64,000 bases of DNA from Stenotrophomonas hibiscicola ATCC 19867 (GTDB taxonomy: Bacteria; Pseudomonadota; Gammaproteobacteria; Xanthomonadales; Xanthomonadaceae): contig NZ_KB907498.1 in assembly GCF_000382065.1 (NCBI RefSeq), forward strand, positions 130,714-194,713. Direction: 5' to 3'. A program made the translations under genes and the position numbers. The number at the start of each line of letters is the position of its first letter. Position 1 is the stretch's first letter. Positions 7,121-17,430 of the stretch are shown piece by piece. The notes beneath the pieces are model-generated. The model saw nothing but the letters and a program-made list of their open reading frames with translations, was not told the origin of the DNA and made no database searches.

Positions 7121-9499
7121 ATGCGAACGTTTGCGCGTTTTCCCCGTGTCTCGCTGCTTGCCGTGCTGATCGCCCCCGCCCTGGACGCCCTCGCAGAAGC
7201 ACCGCAGGGCGATACGGGCGAAGCGCACAGCAGCGATGCCCGTACCCTGGACCAGGTACAGGTGATCGGCCAGGCCACCAGCTACGCCAAGACGTCGGTG
7301 CGCGCAGAAACACTGAACCGGCAGACGGTGATGAGCAGCGTCAACGATGCGCTCAATGAAGTGCCGGGCGTGGTGGTCAGCGAGGCCGACGCTACCGGTT
7401 CGTCGGTGTGGGGCACGCAGATCAGCATGCGCGGTTTCGTCACCAATCGTGATACCCAGCAGATCGGCACCACCATCGACGGCCTGCCCAACGGCGGCTC
7501 AGGTTACGGTGGCGGCTCGCTGGCCAACCGCTACATCGACACCCTCGACCTGGAGACGGTGGAAGTCAGCCAGGGCACCGCTGACATCTCCTCGCGCTCG
7601 AACGAAGCACTGGGCGGCACGCTCAACTTCCTTACCAGCGACCCGCTGCAGGACAGCCGCCTGCGCTTCGTGGTCGGTGCCGGTGACAACGAGGCGCGCA
7701 AGTACTACGTGCGCTACGACACCGGCCTGCTCGGCGGCCACACCCGCGCCTGGGTCAGCGCCTCCACGTCGAAGGTGCACGACTGGATCGACGGCACCGG
7801 CCACGCCAGCAACGACCACATCGCCGGCAAGTTCATCACCGAACTGGATCGCTGGACGCTGGCCGGCTACCTGTCCTACAACGATGCCGACGAGCCCGAA
7901 TACACCAGTGTTTCGCCGAAGGGCTTTGCCACCCATCCGGATCGCGACAACCTGGTCGGCACCCTCACCGGCATTCCCTATCTGGACCAGAACTTCCGTT
8001 CGGGCTCGCGTGCGCTGCGCGAGAACACCTTCGGTTACCTGCGTGCGGCCTTCGACGGCGGCAACGGGCTCAAGGCCTCGGTGGCCGCCTACGGGCACCG
8101 CATGCAAGGTCGTGGCGACTGGCTTCCACCCTACCTGGCGCAGGTCAGCGATGAGGGTGCGGGCCGCCCCGAATCGGAATATCTCGGTGGCAAAACCGTG
8201 TACGGCGGCAGCAACCGTGGCCAGATCTTCTTCGTCAATACCGATGGCAGCGCCGCGCAGCGCCTGGCCAGCTGCACCCCGCGCCTGGGCTTCACCGCCG
8301 AGTACGATCCGAACTGCTACGCCGGCAACGTGCTGGGCGCGCAGTCCTACCGCCACACCCACTACGACAACGACCGCATGGGCGTGACCGCCGACGTCGA
8401 ATGGCGGCAGACCTTCGGTGCGATCGACAACACCATCCGTGGCGGCCTCTGGGTGGAGAAGCTGGACCGTTCGGCACGCCGTGACTGGCACCGCCTGCTC
8501 AACGTCGGCCAGGACATCGCCTTCGACCACCAGCCGTACTGGGTGCAGTTCGAGGACAAGTACAAGGTCGACGAGCAGATGTACTACGTCGAGGACGTGG
8601 CCCGCTTCGGTCCGTTCAGCGCGCGCCTGGGCGTGAAGCAGTTCTTCGTCGACCAGTCGCGCCGCCGCGTGATCGGTGCCAGCGAGCACGTCAAATCCGA
8701 TTCCAGGTCCGATCCACTGTTGTCCACCGGCGTCACCTGGGCACCGGGTGTGGAAGGCATGGAGCTGTTCGCCGGCTTCTCGCAGAACTTCGCTGCCATC
8801 CCCTCCGGCGTGCTTGGCGAGACCGACCCGCAGCGCTTCCGCAACGTCGAGCCCGAAACCGCCGACAACATTGAAGTGGGCATGCGCATCAGCCGCTGGC
8901 CGCTGACCGCCTCCGTCACGCTTTACAACATCAAGTTCGACAACCGCATCGTCTATCTGCCGGCAGGTTTCGTCAGTGGCATCGACTACCTGGGCGAGAC
9001 CGATGGTGTCTACGAGAACTTCGGCGGCGTGGAAAGCAACGGCCTGGAAGCCGCGTTCGGCTATGGGTGGAACAACGGCTGGCGGATCAACGCGGCCTAC
9101 ACCTACAACCGCTCCAAGTACCTGGGCAGCGGCAATGCCGCGCGTGATGCCCAGCTGGGCATCGTCGACGGCGCCAAGGTGATCGGCCAGCCGGAGAACA
9201 CCCTGGTGCTGTCGGCCGACTGGCAGGGCGCCAACTGGAACTTCGGCCTGTCCGGCCGTTACCTGGGCACGCGCTACCTTGATGCCGCCAACGTCAACAC
9301 GCTGCCCTCGGCCACCGTGTTCAACGCCAACATCGGCTTCGACCTGCAGGGGCTGTCGCCGCGCCTGAAGGGCATGGGTGCCAACCTGGTGGTGAGCAAT
9401 CTCACCGACAAGCGGTATCTTGCAGGGGTGGACGGCCGCGACAACGCCTTCATCGGCGCTCCGCGCACCGTCGGCATCTCCTTCCGCGTGGACCTGTGA
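7121..9499 (+). CDS. TonB-dependent outer-membrane receptor paired with phospholipase C
   Basis: A 792-residue outer-membrane protein with signal peptide, a TonB-box-like stretch (LDQVQVIGQ), a plug domain (about 50-170, with SMRGFVTNRDTQQIGTTIDG) and a 22-strand barrel ending in the aromatic-rich C terminus ISFRVDL. It lacks an STN signalling domain. The ligand cannot be read from sequence; the following phospholipase C gene overlaps its stop by 4 bases, so import of a product of phospholipid or phosphate-ester hydrolysis is a reasonable guess. The ATG at 7121 is chosen because the signal peptide begins there. A Pho-box-like site lies upstream. Confidence 0.85.
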   Translation: MRTFARFPRVSLLAVLIAPALDALAEAPQGDTGEAHSSDARTLDQVQVIGQATSYAKTSVRAETLNRQTVMSSVNDALNEVPGVVVSEADATGSSVWGTQISMRGFVTNRDTQQIGTTIDGLPNGGSGYGGGSLANRYIDTLDLETVEVSQGTADISSRSNEALGGTLNFLTSDPLQDSRLRFVVGAGDNEARKYYVRYDTGLLGGHTRAWVSASTSKVHDWIDGTGHASNDHIAGKFITELDRWTLAGYLSYNDADEPEYTSVSPKGFATHPDRDNLVGTLTGIPYLDQNFRSGSRALRENTFGYLRAAFDGGNGLKASVAAYGHRMQGRGDWLPPYLAQVSDEGAGRPESEYLGGKTVYGGSNRGQIFFVNTDGSAAQRLASCTPRLGFTAEYDPNCYAGNVLGAQSYRHTHYDNDRMGVTADVEWRQTFGAIDNTIRGGLWVEKLDRSARRDWHRLLNVGQDIAFDHQPYWVQFEDKYKVDEQMYYVEDVARFGPFSARLGVKQFFVDQSRRRVIGASEHVKSDSRSDPLLSTGVTWAPGVEGMELFAGFSQNFAAIPSGVLGETDPQRFRNVEPETADNIEVGMRISRWPLTASVTLYNIKFDNRIVYLPAGFVSGIDYLGETDGVYENFGGVESNGLEAAFGYGWNNGWRINAAYTYNRSKYLGSGNAARDAQLGIVDGAKVIGQPENTLVLSADWQGANWNFGLSGRYLGTRYLDAANVNTLPSATVFNANIGFDLQGLSPRLKGMGANLVVSNLTDKRYLAGVDGRDNAFIGAPRTVGISFRVDL

Positions 9500-11616
9500 G
9501 TGAGCCCGTGACCGATATCGGCCGACGCCGGTTGTTGCAGGCCGGCGTTGCCGCCGGCCTTTCTCCGCTGCTGCCCAGCATCGCCCGGGCCGCAGCGATC
9601 GCCCCTGCCGCGCAGACGCGCAGCCTGGAAGACCTGCAGCACATCGTGGTGTTCATGCAGGAGAACCGTTCGTTCGACCACTACTTCGGCACGCTGCCGG
9701 GTGTACGTGGTTTCGGCGACCGCTTCGTGGCCCCTGCCCCCGCGCTGCAGGCCGGTGGCCGCACCCGCAGCCTGTGGCTGCAGCCCGATGCCAGCGGCAC
9801 GCGGGCGATCGCGCCGTTCCCGCTGGATACCGCCGCGCACTTCGGCTACATGCGCGTGGAAGGTACGCCGCATACCTGGCCCGATGCGCAGCGCGCCTGG
9901 GACCACGGCCGCATGGGGCAATGGCCGAAGGCCAAGCAGAACCACTCGATGGGCTACTTCCAGCGCAGCGACCTGCCGTTCCAGTTCGCGCTGGCCGATG
10001 CCTTCACGATCTGCGATGCGTACCACTGCGCGATGCAGGCCGGCACCAACCCGAACCGGGTGTTCCTGTGGACCGGCCACAACGATGCACAGGCCCGTGC
10101 CGGTGGCCCGGTAATCGCCAACTCGCATGACAACTTCCCCGAACACGGCGGGCATCCGGCGTCGTACCGCTGGACCAGCTATGTCGAGCGCCTGCAGAAC
10201 GCCGGCGTGTCCTGGCAGATCTACCAGGACATGGCCGACAACTTCACCGACAACCCGCTGGCCGGCTTCGAGGCGTTCCGTCGTGCCTACAGCGCGGCAC
10301 CCGGACATGATCCGCAGCTGCGCGCACGCGCTGTCAGCACCCGTGGCCTGCCACAGCTGCGCCAGGACGTACTCGACGGGCGCCTGCCTCAGGTCAGCTT
10401 CATCATCGCCGATGCCGCCGGCAGCGAACATCCCGGCCCGTCCAGCCCGGCCCAGGGCGCGGCCTATACCGCGCGCGTGCTGGATGCGCTGACCGCCGAT
10501 CCGGAAGTGTGGAGCCGCACCGCCCTGCTGCTGATGTTCGACGAGAACGACGGATTCTTCGACCACATGCCGCCACCGGCCCCTCCCTCACCGGTGAACG
10601 GTGGATGGGCAGGTGCCTCGTCGGTCAGTACCGAGGGCGAGTATCACCGTCATCCCGCACCGGGCGACGAGAAGTACGATGCCGCCGAACTGCGCGGGCG
10701 CCCGTATGGTCTCGGTCCGCGTGTGCCGCTGTACGTGATTTCGCCGTGGAGCCGCGGCGGCTGGGTCGATTCGCAGGTGTACGACCACACCTCGGTCATA
10801 CGCCTGATCGAACGTCGCTTCGGCGTGGCCGCACCGGACATCTCGCCGTGGCGCCGTGCGGTCTGCGGGGATCTGAGCAACGCGTTCGACTTCGCCCAGC
10901 GTGATACCCGTCCGTTCGTGCGCGGCCTGCCGGACATGAGCGCGGTGGCCGCGCGTGCCGCCGCCCTGCCGGGACGCACCGTGCCCGCGTTGCCCGAGGG
11001 ACTGAAGCCGGCGAAACAGGAAAGCGGTGTACGCCCGGCGCGTGCCCTGCCCTACCGGCCGCAGGCATCGATCGCTGCGGTCGACGCTGCGGGCGTGGAC
11101 CTGACGTTGTCCTGCGAAGGCGCAGCGGCTGTGCTGCATGTCTACGACCGGCTGCGGCTGGATGCGGTGCCACGCCGCTACACGCTGCTGCCCGGTAGGC
11201 CGCTGCGCGAGCGCTGGCCGCTGGATGCCCAGGGCCGCTATGACCTGTGGTTGCTCGGCCCGAACGGCTTCCACCGCCACTTCCAGGGAGCGGCCACGGG
11301 TCCTGCCGTGCAGGCTTCAATCGATCGCGTCGATGACCAACTGCGGCTCCGCCTGCGCAATCTGGGTGACAGTGCACAGCAGGTGCGCGTGCACGGCGGC
11401 GCCTATGCAGGACACATGCCCGAACAGACATTGGCGCTGCCCGCACATGCGCAGACTTCATTGGCGTGGGATGCTACGCCTACCGCCGGCTGGTATGACC
11501 TGCGCGTCAGCGCGGGTGGGAGTGTGCTGCGTTTGGCCGGCCGCGCCGAGGATGGGCGCCCCGGCACCAGTGACCCGGCGATGGGCACCGAGCCGCTGCG
11601 GTTCGAGCACGATTGA
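9496..11616 (+). CDS. Phosphocholine-specific phospholipase C, Tat-exported
   Basis: A 706-residue enzyme with a twin-arginine signal (GRRRLLQAG, residues 9-17). Family features are visible: HIVVFMQENRSFDHYFGTLPGV near residue 50, FDENDGFFDHMPPP in the middle, and two C-terminal beta domains of the bacterial phospholipase C family (about 510-700). It should cleave phosphatidylcholine-type lipids outside the cytoplasm to diacylglycerol and a phosphorylated headgroup. Haemolytic and non-haemolytic members cannot be told apart here. A GTG start at 9496 overlaps the receptor stop; a GTG at 9508 is an alternative. It converges on the PhoD-like gene across a SMAG pair. Confidence 0.88.
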   Translation: MSEPVTDIGRRRLLQAGVAAGLSPLLPSIARAAAIAPAAQTRSLEDLQHIVVFMQENRSFDHYFGTLPGVRGFGDRFVAPAPALQAGGRTRSLWLQPDASGTRAIAPFPLDTAAHFGYMRVEGTPHTWPDAQRAWDHGRMGQWPKAKQNHSMGYFQRSDLPFQFALADAFTICDAYHCAMQAGTNPNRVFLWTGHNDAQARAGGPVIANSHDNFPEHGGHPASYRWTSYVERLQNAGVSWQIYQDMADNFTDNPLAGFEAFRRAYSAAPGHDPQLRARAVSTRGLPQLRQDVLDGRLPQVSFIIADAAGSEHPGPSSPAQGAAYTARVLDALTADPEVWSRTALLLMFDENDGFFDHMPPPAPPSPVNGGWAGASSVSTEGEYHRHPAPGDEKYDAAELRGRPYGLGPRVPLYVISPWSRGGWVDSQVYDHTSVIRLIERRFGVAAPDISPWRRAVCGDLSNAFDFAQRDTRPFVRGLPDMSAVAARAAALPGRTVPALPEGLKPAKQESGVRPARALPYRPQASIAAVDAAGVDLTLSCEGAAAVLHVYDRLRLDAVPRRYTLLPGRPLRERWPLDAQGRYDLWLLGPNGFHRHFQGAATGPAVQASIDRVDDQLRLRLRNLGDSAQQVRVHGGAYAGHMPEQTLALPAHAQTSLAWDATPTAGWYDLRVSAGGSVLRLAGRAEDGRPGTSDPAMGTEPLRFEHD

Positions 11617-11625
11617 AGAATCCCT

Positions 11626-11707
11626 GTAGAGCCGAGCCCATGCTCGGCTGCTTTCGCCCTGGTCGCATTGCCCCGAAAAAAGCAGCCGAGCGTGGGCTCG
11701 GCTCTAC
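11626..11707. repeat. SMAG palindrome pair between convergent genes
   Basis: GTAGAGCCGAGCCCATGCTC at the left and its counterpart ending GGCTCTAC at the right form two GTAG-ended palindromes in opposite orientation, together one long dyad with a loop of about 30 bases. It fills the gap between the phospholipase C and PhoD-like stop codons and may act as a bidirectional terminator. Confidence 0.85.
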
Positions 11708-11724
11708 AGCGCAGACCGGTAGAT

Positions 11725-13320
11725 TCAGGCCTCCTGCAGCCCCGGCCGGCCGTGCTCCACCGCGTAGCGCTTCCAGCTCTGCAGCGCGCCATTCGGCTGC
11801 ATCACGGTATCCAGCGTCTTCATGTCGCCGATCCACGCATCGCGGGTGACATCACACAGCACGTAGCCACGCTTGTCGGTGGTCGCCTTCAGGTAGGGGC
11901 TGTGGGCAAGCTGGTTCCTGGCATACGCGTCCACGCCCTGGCCGTCGGCACCGGAAGTGATCGAGGTGGCGAGGAACTCGCTGGAGACCACGCCCGAGTC
12001 ACGGTGGTCCTGCACCAGATCGCTGGCGTAGTGGCGATGCGCGTCGCCGCAGGCGGTCACCACGTTGCCGAAGCCCACCTTCTGGATGTGATCGAGCAGG
12101 CGCCGGCGGCTTTCCAGATAGCCCGACCACTGATCGTCGGACGACTGCACCACCCCATCCTTCTCGCGCATGTAGTTGCCCAGTGCCACCTGGTGGGCGA
12201 TGGTATGCCAGCGCGGCGCAGCATCGGACAGGCCGTCGAACAGCCAGCGTTCCTGCTTCGCCCCCACAATGCTGCGCTCCGGCGATTCCACCTCCTCGCG
12301 CAGCGTCATGTTCACCTGCTTGCTGCGGTACTGGCGGGTGTCGAGCAGGTGCAGGTCCATCAGCGTGCCGTAGCGTGCACGTCGGTACATCTGCATGTGG
12401 CCATCGCGCGGGAATGCCGAACGGCGCAACGGCATGTTCTCGTAGTAGGCCTGGAACGCCTGTGCGCGGCGCAGCAGGAATACTTCGCTGGGCGTGTCAT
12501 CCTGGTCTTCGGCGCCGGCCCAGTTGTTGTCCACTTCATGGTCGTCAAAGGTGACGAACCACGGTGCCGCCGCATGCGCGGCCTGCAGGTCGGCATCGCT
12601 CTTGTACTGGGCGTAGCGGCGGCGGTAATCATCCAGCGTGTAGATCTGCGGGCCGACGTGGTTGCGCAGGTTGGTGAACGGCTGTCCGTTCATCTTCCGC
12701 AGGCCCGGCTGGCATTCGCCTTCGTAGATGTAGTCACCGTAGTGGAAGACGAAATCGAGTGGTTCCTCGGCGATGCGTCGCCACGCGGTGTAGTGGCCTT
12801 CTTCGTAATGCTGGCAACCGGCCACCACGAAGCGAACGCGATCCACCGCTGCCGTGGCTGCCGGCAGCGTGCGCGTGCAACCCACTGCGCTGGCGTGGCC
12901 GCCTACGGTGAAGCGGTACCAGTAGGGCCGTCCGGGCGCCAGCCCGTCCAGCTCCACGTGCACCGCGTGGCCGAGTTCGGGATGCGCCATTGCCGAACCC
13001 TGGCGTACCACTCTGCGCATGCCTTCGTCTGCTGCCAGCTGCCACTCGACCACCATCGGCCGGGCCGGCATGCCACCGCCGAACACCAGCGGCTCGGTCG
13101 CCAGCCGTGTCCACAGCACCATGCCATCGGCCGAGGGATCACCCGAGGCCACGCCCAGGGTGAAGGGCGTGCTGGCAAAGCGCGGCTTGGCCAGCAGGTT
13201 GCGCGGGTTCAGCGCGGTGGCATCGGCCTGCGCGGCCAGCGCGTGTGCCGTGCCCATCCAGGCGCCGGCAGCAGACAGGCCGGCCAGGGCCAGGAATCGC
13301 CTGCGATTGATCGTATCCAC
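11725..13320 (-). CDS. PhoD-like alkaline phosphatase/phosphodiesterase, Tat-exported
   Basis: A 531-residue exported phosphoesterase with a twin-arginine signal (INRRRFLALAGL, residues 4-15). It has the N-terminal PhoD Ig-like domain (FTLGVASGDPSADGMVLWTR) and the catalytic domain with FVVAGCQHYEEG, FHYGDYIYEG, FDDHEVDNNW and VTACGDAHRHYASD, which carry the metal-binding residues of the PhoD family. It should release phosphate from phosphomono- or diesters in the periplasm or outside the cell. The start is a GTG at 13320 preceded by GAGG. It follows the STN-type receptor by only 10 bases, so it belongs to the sigma/FecR/receptor operon. Confidence 0.88.
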   Translation of the reverse strand: MDTINRRRFLALAGLSAAGAWMGTAHALAAQADATALNPRNLLAKPRFASTPFTLGVASGDPSADGMVLWTRLATEPLVFGGGMPARPMVVEWQLAADEGMRRVVRQGSAMAHPELGHAVHVELDGLAPGRPYWYRFTVGGHASAVGCTRTLPAATAAVDRVRFVVAGCQHYEEGHYTAWRRIAEEPLDFVFHYGDYIYEGECQPGLRKMNGQPFTNLRNHVGPQIYTLDDYRRRYAQYKSDADLQAAHAAAPWFVTFDDHEVDNNWAGAEDQDDTPSEVFLLRRAQAFQAYYENMPLRRSAFPRDGHMQMYRRARYGTLMDLHLLDTRQYRSKQVNMTLREEVESPERSIVGAKQERWLFDGLSDAAPRWHTIAHQVALGNYMREKDGVVQSSDDQWSGYLESRRRLLDHIQKVGFGNVVTACGDAHRHYASDLVQDHRDSGVVSSEFLATSITSGADGQGVDAYARNQLAHSPYLKATTDKRGYVLCDVTRDAWIGDMKTLDTVMQPNGALQSWKRYAVEHGRPGLQEA

Positions 13321-13330
13321 GGCGCTGCCC

Positions 13331-16264
13331 TCAGTTGTAGATGATGTGGAAGTAGAAGAAGCGGCCGTAGTCGTCGATCTCGGTACGGAAGCGCCCATTC
13401 GGGCCGGTGCTGTAGGTCGGCTGGGTGTTGAACAGGTTCTTGGCTTCATACTTCAGCGTCACGTGCCTGCCGACTTTGTGGCTGAAGGCCATGTTGAACG
13501 TCATGTACGGGTCGTAGTACGAATCCAGCCATTCGGTGTCACCGAAGTCGACCAGCATCCGGCTGCGGTAGGTTCCGGAAAGGCGCAGCTGCGCGCTCCT
13601 CCACGGCATGCGCCAGATCACCGAACCATTGAGCGACCAGTCCGGCTGGTACAGCAGGCGATCCAGGCGGCGCGCGGTGCCATCACTGATGCGGTAGTCG
13701 GTCTGCCCTTCCAGCCGCGTGGCGTTGAAGTACATGTCGAAGCGCTGGCGGCCCCACTGCAGGTTGCGGTTGGCCACCGCGAACTCGACACCGCGTAGCT
13801 TCGACTCATCGGTGTTCATCGGCTGGGTGATCCGATAGCGGGTATCACCCACGTTCTCGAAGGTGGTCAGGGTGTAGATGTCGTCCTTGATCACCTTGTC
13901 GAACAACGCCACCGAGACCAGGCCGTTGTTGCCGTTGAAGTACAGGTCCCATGCAAGATCGATGTTGGTGGAACGGCGCGGCTGCAGATCGGCATTGCCC
14001 TGCTTGATGGTGCAGAAGCCCCTGCCCTCCTCGTCATCGCCACAGCTGGTGCTGGTGGCCTGGGCGATGTTGCTCGGCGTCGGCCGGCCCAGCGTGCGGC
14101 TGGCGGAGAAGCGCAGGCGCTGGTCCTCGGTGAGCTTGAAGGTTGCGTTCAACGAGGGCAGCAGGTTGTTGTAGCCACCGCTCGTGTTGCGGAACGCAGA
14201 GGTATAGGTAGCGCCGCCATCATCGCTGAACGGACTGTAGGCATCGAAGCGGGTGTGGTCGTAGCGCAGGCCGCCGATCAGCAGCAGCCGGTCCCAGGCG
14301 TAGTGCGCGGATACATAGGCATTGGTGATGTCCTCCACGTACTTGTAGTCGCTGGTGAAGTTGGCATTCGGATACGCCGCATTGTTGCTGCCCAGTTTCG
14401 GCAGCAGTTCCTCGGTCCACTTGCGGTTGTCGATCAGCGGGAAGCCGGGCACGCTGCCCAGCAGTGTCGAACCCGGATATAGGTAGTCGTTGAGCGTGGC
14501 GCTGCTCTTGAAGTAGTCGAAGTCGATGTCCTGCCAGATCTTCAGGTGGCGGTACTCGGCGCCGGTGGCCAGGCCGAAGCCACGCGCATCGGCGTCGATG
14601 TTGTAGCTGAAATCGGCGCGCAGGTTGTCGATGCTCTCCTTGGCATCGCGCGGGGAGACGTAGGCCTGCGCCGGATTGAGCTTGAACGCGGAGCTGGTCA
14701 GCAGGCTGGAATCGGAAACCGCCACCGCGTTGGGGAACCCATGGCTGTCGTTTTCGTAGTCGACGAACAGATTGCTTGGGTAGGCGCGCACACCCCAGTA
14801 GACCTGGTTGTTGTGGAAGGTCTCTTCGGTATGGCCGCCACGCAGGGTCAGCCGCGAACGGTCGCCCATGTCCCAGTTGAAACTGGCGATGGCACCACGG
14901 TTGCTGCGGTCCCAGCGGTCGTGACGGTTCTTGATGTAGATGCTGTTGATCTGGGTGGTGCCGCTGTCCTCGGTCTGGTTGCGGATCGGGAACTTGGCAT
15001 TGCCGTACAGATCGGTCTTGTTCATCGTCGAGTTCTCGTAGAACCGGTACGAGTACAGCAGCAGCGATGCGTAGAACGGATCATCCGAGGGCTTCCACTC
15101 AAGCTTGGCGGAGCCACCGAAGTTGGTGATGAAGTTGGTATAGGTGCCGGTGCTGAAGTTGCCAGGCGCACGCAGCCCGTTCCAGCCCTTGGCCTCGTCC
15201 GGACCGGTGGTACCGTCGGTGAGGTATTTGCCAGCGTCGTTGTAGTAGTAGTTCGACTCCACCCAGCGCTTGACGCTGTTGCGTGAACGCTGCTCGTAGC
15301 GTGCCACCGCAACGATGCCGAACTCCTGGTCGGCGCCGAACTGGTTGGAGAACACCATCTTGGCGCTCTTGCCGAAGTGGCCCAGAGTCTCGTGGTTGCC
15401 GCCTGCGCTGCGCTCGACGTTGGTCTCGGCGGTGGAATAGATGCCCGCCACATCGGCAAACACGTACTTGCCGGACCGGTCGAAAGCACTGCGGCTGATG
15501 ATGTCGATCACGCCGCCGATCGCATCCGGTGCCTGCTCCGCACTGAAGCTCTTGTAGATGTCGGTACGGGTGCCGATGTCGCTGGGAATCAGCTGCAGGT
15601 TGTTCATTCGCTCGCCGGAGCCACTGCCTCCCACGCTGGCAATCGCGATGCCATCGATGGTGGTGTAGTTGAGGTTGGCCTGTACGCCGCGCACGGTCAC
15701 GTAACGTGGCTCACCGGCATCCTCCACCGCACTCAGGCCTGGAGCGGCCATCAGGCTCTCGGCCAAGGTCTCGTCGCCGTAACTGTCCATCTCGTCGTAC
15801 ACCACCGAATCCTTGATCACCGGTGAGCGCTTCTTCTGGTCGATGACCTCATGTGCAGCAATCACCTTCACCGTGTCCAGGGTCGGCGCCACCATTGCCT
15901 CGGCCTCGCGCGGCTTCGGCGCGGCCGGCTTCGGTTGGTTGCGTGCTGGCGCCGGATCGATGGCGATGACATTGCCATCCACCACGGTGTACCCCAGGCC
16001 GGTACCGGCCAGCAGCGCGTCCAGCGCCTGCCTGACGGTGGCACCGCGCGGCACCGCACCGGCCATGCGGGCATCACCGCCGGCCGAGTACAGGAACTGC
16101 ACCCCGGAACTGCGCGACAACTGCTCCAGCGCACGCGCCAACGGCTGCGCCGCGATCGGCGTGGATACACGCGCCTCCAGGCCATCGGCACCGGCGGCGA
16201 AGGCCAGCGGCACGCTGCAGGGAGACAGGGCGAGGATGATCGACAGGTAGAGCGTGTTGCGCAT
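13331..16264 (-). CDS. TonB-dependent receptor with STN signalling domain
   Basis: A 977-residue outer-membrane receptor: signal peptide (1-24), an STN domain (about 35-105, with PLARALEQLSRSSGVQFLYS) as in FecA-type transducers, a plug (about 150-290, with RYVTVRGVQANLNYTTIDG) and a large barrel ending in FYFHIIYN. The STN domain implies that ligand binding is passed to the FecR-like protein encoded just upstream, which controls the ECF sigma factor. The ligand is unknown; the downstream PhoD-like enzyme suggests a phosphorylated compound. The ATG at 16264 has AAGGA 6 bases before it. Confidence 0.88.
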   Translation of the reverse strand: MRNTLYLSIILALSPCSVPLAFAAGADGLEARVSTPIAAQPLARALEQLSRSSGVQFLYSAGGDARMAGAVPRGATVRQALDALLAGTGLGYTVVDGNVIAIDPAPARNQPKPAAPKPREAEAMVAPTLDTVKVIAAHEVIDQKKRSPVIKDSVVYDEMDSYGDETLAESLMAAPGLSAVEDAGEPRYVTVRGVQANLNYTTIDGIAIASVGGSGSGERMNNLQLIPSDIGTRTDIYKSFSAEQAPDAIGGVIDIISRSAFDRSGKYVFADVAGIYSTAETNVERSAGGNHETLGHFGKSAKMVFSNQFGADQEFGIVAVARYEQRSRNSVKRWVESNYYYNDAGKYLTDGTTGPDEAKGWNGLRAPGNFSTGTYTNFITNFGGSAKLEWKPSDDPFYASLLLYSYRFYENSTMNKTDLYGNAKFPIRNQTEDSGTTQINSIYIKNRHDRWDRSNRGAIASFNWDMGDRSRLTLRGGHTEETFHNNQVYWGVRAYPSNLFVDYENDSHGFPNAVAVSDSSLLTSSAFKLNPAQAYVSPRDAKESIDNLRADFSYNIDADARGFGLATGAEYRHLKIWQDIDFDYFKSSATLNDYLYPGSTLLGSVPGFPLIDNRKWTEELLPKLGSNNAAYPNANFTSDYKYVEDITNAYVSAHYAWDRLLLIGGLRYDHTRFDAYSPFSDDGGATYTSAFRNTSGGYNNLLPSLNATFKLTEDQRLRFSASRTLGRPTPSNIAQATSTSCGDDEEGRGFCTIKQGNADLQPRRSTNIDLAWDLYFNGNNGLVSVALFDKVIKDDIYTLTTFENVGDTRYRITQPMNTDESKLRGVEFAVANRNLQWGRQRFDMYFNATRLEGQTDYRISDGTARRLDRLLYQPDWSLNGSVIWRMPWRSAQLRLSGTYRSRMLVDFGDTEWLDSYYDPYMTFNMAFSHKVGRHVTLKYEAKNLFNTQPTYSTGPNGRFRTEIDDYGRFFYFHIIYN

Positions 16265-16407
16265 CACGGGTCCTTGGAAGAGAGAGAAGGCAGCAGGCGC
16301 CGCTGCGTGGCTCGGCAGCGGCTTCTCCCAAGTAAGAGCCCGCATCCACCGAAGTGGAGAACGCGGATTCGATGAATTTTTTTTGACAGTCCACGGCCAT
16401 TTCGGCC

Positions 16408-17430
16408 TCAGCGACTGCCAACCCGCACGGTGTCGCCTTCGCGCCTCACCACGAAACGCGGGTCGCGTTCGAGGAAGGCCTGCAGCGCACCGATGCGATG
16501 CGCATCGAGACTGCCCGACAACCGTGCCGATGCCGCGCCTTCGTCCAGCACGCGGACCTGCACCTGGTTGTGCCGGTTGAAGGCAGCGGCCACCTCGTCC
16601 AGCCGCTCATCCAGGAAGGACACCTTGCGTTGCTGCCAATCCAGCAGCATCGACAATGGCAGGTCCAAGGACTCGACCGCATGGCTGCCCGCGTCGACCT
16701 GCACCACTCGGCCTTCGCCCAGCTGCGCAAGACGCCGGGCGTCCGCACCCTGGCTCCATACCTCCACCTCGCCGGAGACCACGCCGATGCGCGTGCTCTG
16801 CAGCCGTCGCGATACATCGAATACCGTGCCGATATCCCGGATCTCCAGGCCGTTCACCTGCACCTCGAACGGACGGCGGTCGCGGGCGATGTCGAACGTG
16901 GCCTCACCCTGCAGCAGCTCCACCTTGCGGCTGAACCAGCCCATGCGTACCCGCAGGCGGCTGTCCGCGTTGAGCTGCACCTGGGTCTGGTCGGGCAGCA
17001 CCAGGTCGCGAAGTTCACCCTGTCCGGCACTGTAAAGCTGCTCGGTGGGCATCAGCTGCGGAACCAGGCCCACGCCGAGCAAGGTGATACAGGCTGCGGC
17101 AGCTGCCACCCACCAGCGCGCACGACCGCGCCGCGGCACAGCGCGCGGCGGCGCGTGCACGCCACCGAACAGCGGCACCACCTTGGCCGACGTCGCCTCC
17201 CGCAGCGGCGGCGCCTCGTCAGCCAACGACGATTGCAGCGCTTCGCCCACCTGCCGGTGCAACGAGAGGACGCGCAAGTAGGCGCGCACATGCTCCGGCG
17301 AGCGCTTCATCCAGTCCAGGAACGCGAGGCGCCCGGCCTCATCCAACGGCCCCTCGCGGTTGCCCAGGAACCAGTCCATGGCCTCGCAGGCGATCGTGTC
17401 GTCGGCCACGGGCGATGAGGTCCGGTTCAT
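16408..17430 (-). CDS. FecR-family anti-sigma/sigma-regulator protein
   Basis: A 340-residue single-pass membrane protein. The N-terminal cytoplasmic part (DUF4880-like, WFLGNREGPLDEAGRLAFLD) would hold the sigma factor; one transmembrane helix lies at about 107-127; the periplasmic FecR domain (about 135-230, with VFDVSRRLQSTRIGVVSGEV) and C-terminal STN-interacting region follow. Its start overlaps the sigma-factor stop by 3 bases. It should transmit receptor occupancy from the STN-type receptor to the sigma factor. Confidence 0.88.
   Translation of the reverse strand: MNRTSSPVADDTIACEAMDWFLGNREGPLDEAGRLAFLDWMKRSPEHVRAYLRVLSLHRQVGEALQSSLADEAPPLREATSAKVVPLFGGVHAPPRAVPRRGRARWWVAAAAACITLLGVGLVPQLMPTEQLYSAGQGELRDLVLPDQTQVQLNADSRLRVRMGWFSRKVELLQGEATFDIARDRRPFEVQVNGLEIRDIGTVFDVSRRLQSTRIGVVSGEVEVWSQGADARRLAQLGEGRVVQVDAGSHAVESLDLPLSMLLDWQQRKVSFLDERLDEVAAAFNRHNQVQVRVLDEGAASARLSGSLDAHRIGALQAFLERDPRFVVRREGDTVRVGSR

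Noticed and set aside
16340..16390. TTCG-loop hairpin and A/T run upstream of the STN-type receptor as a terminator or attenuator
   Set aside because: The stem is only 4 bp and the T run lies on the wrong side for the minus-strand transcript.
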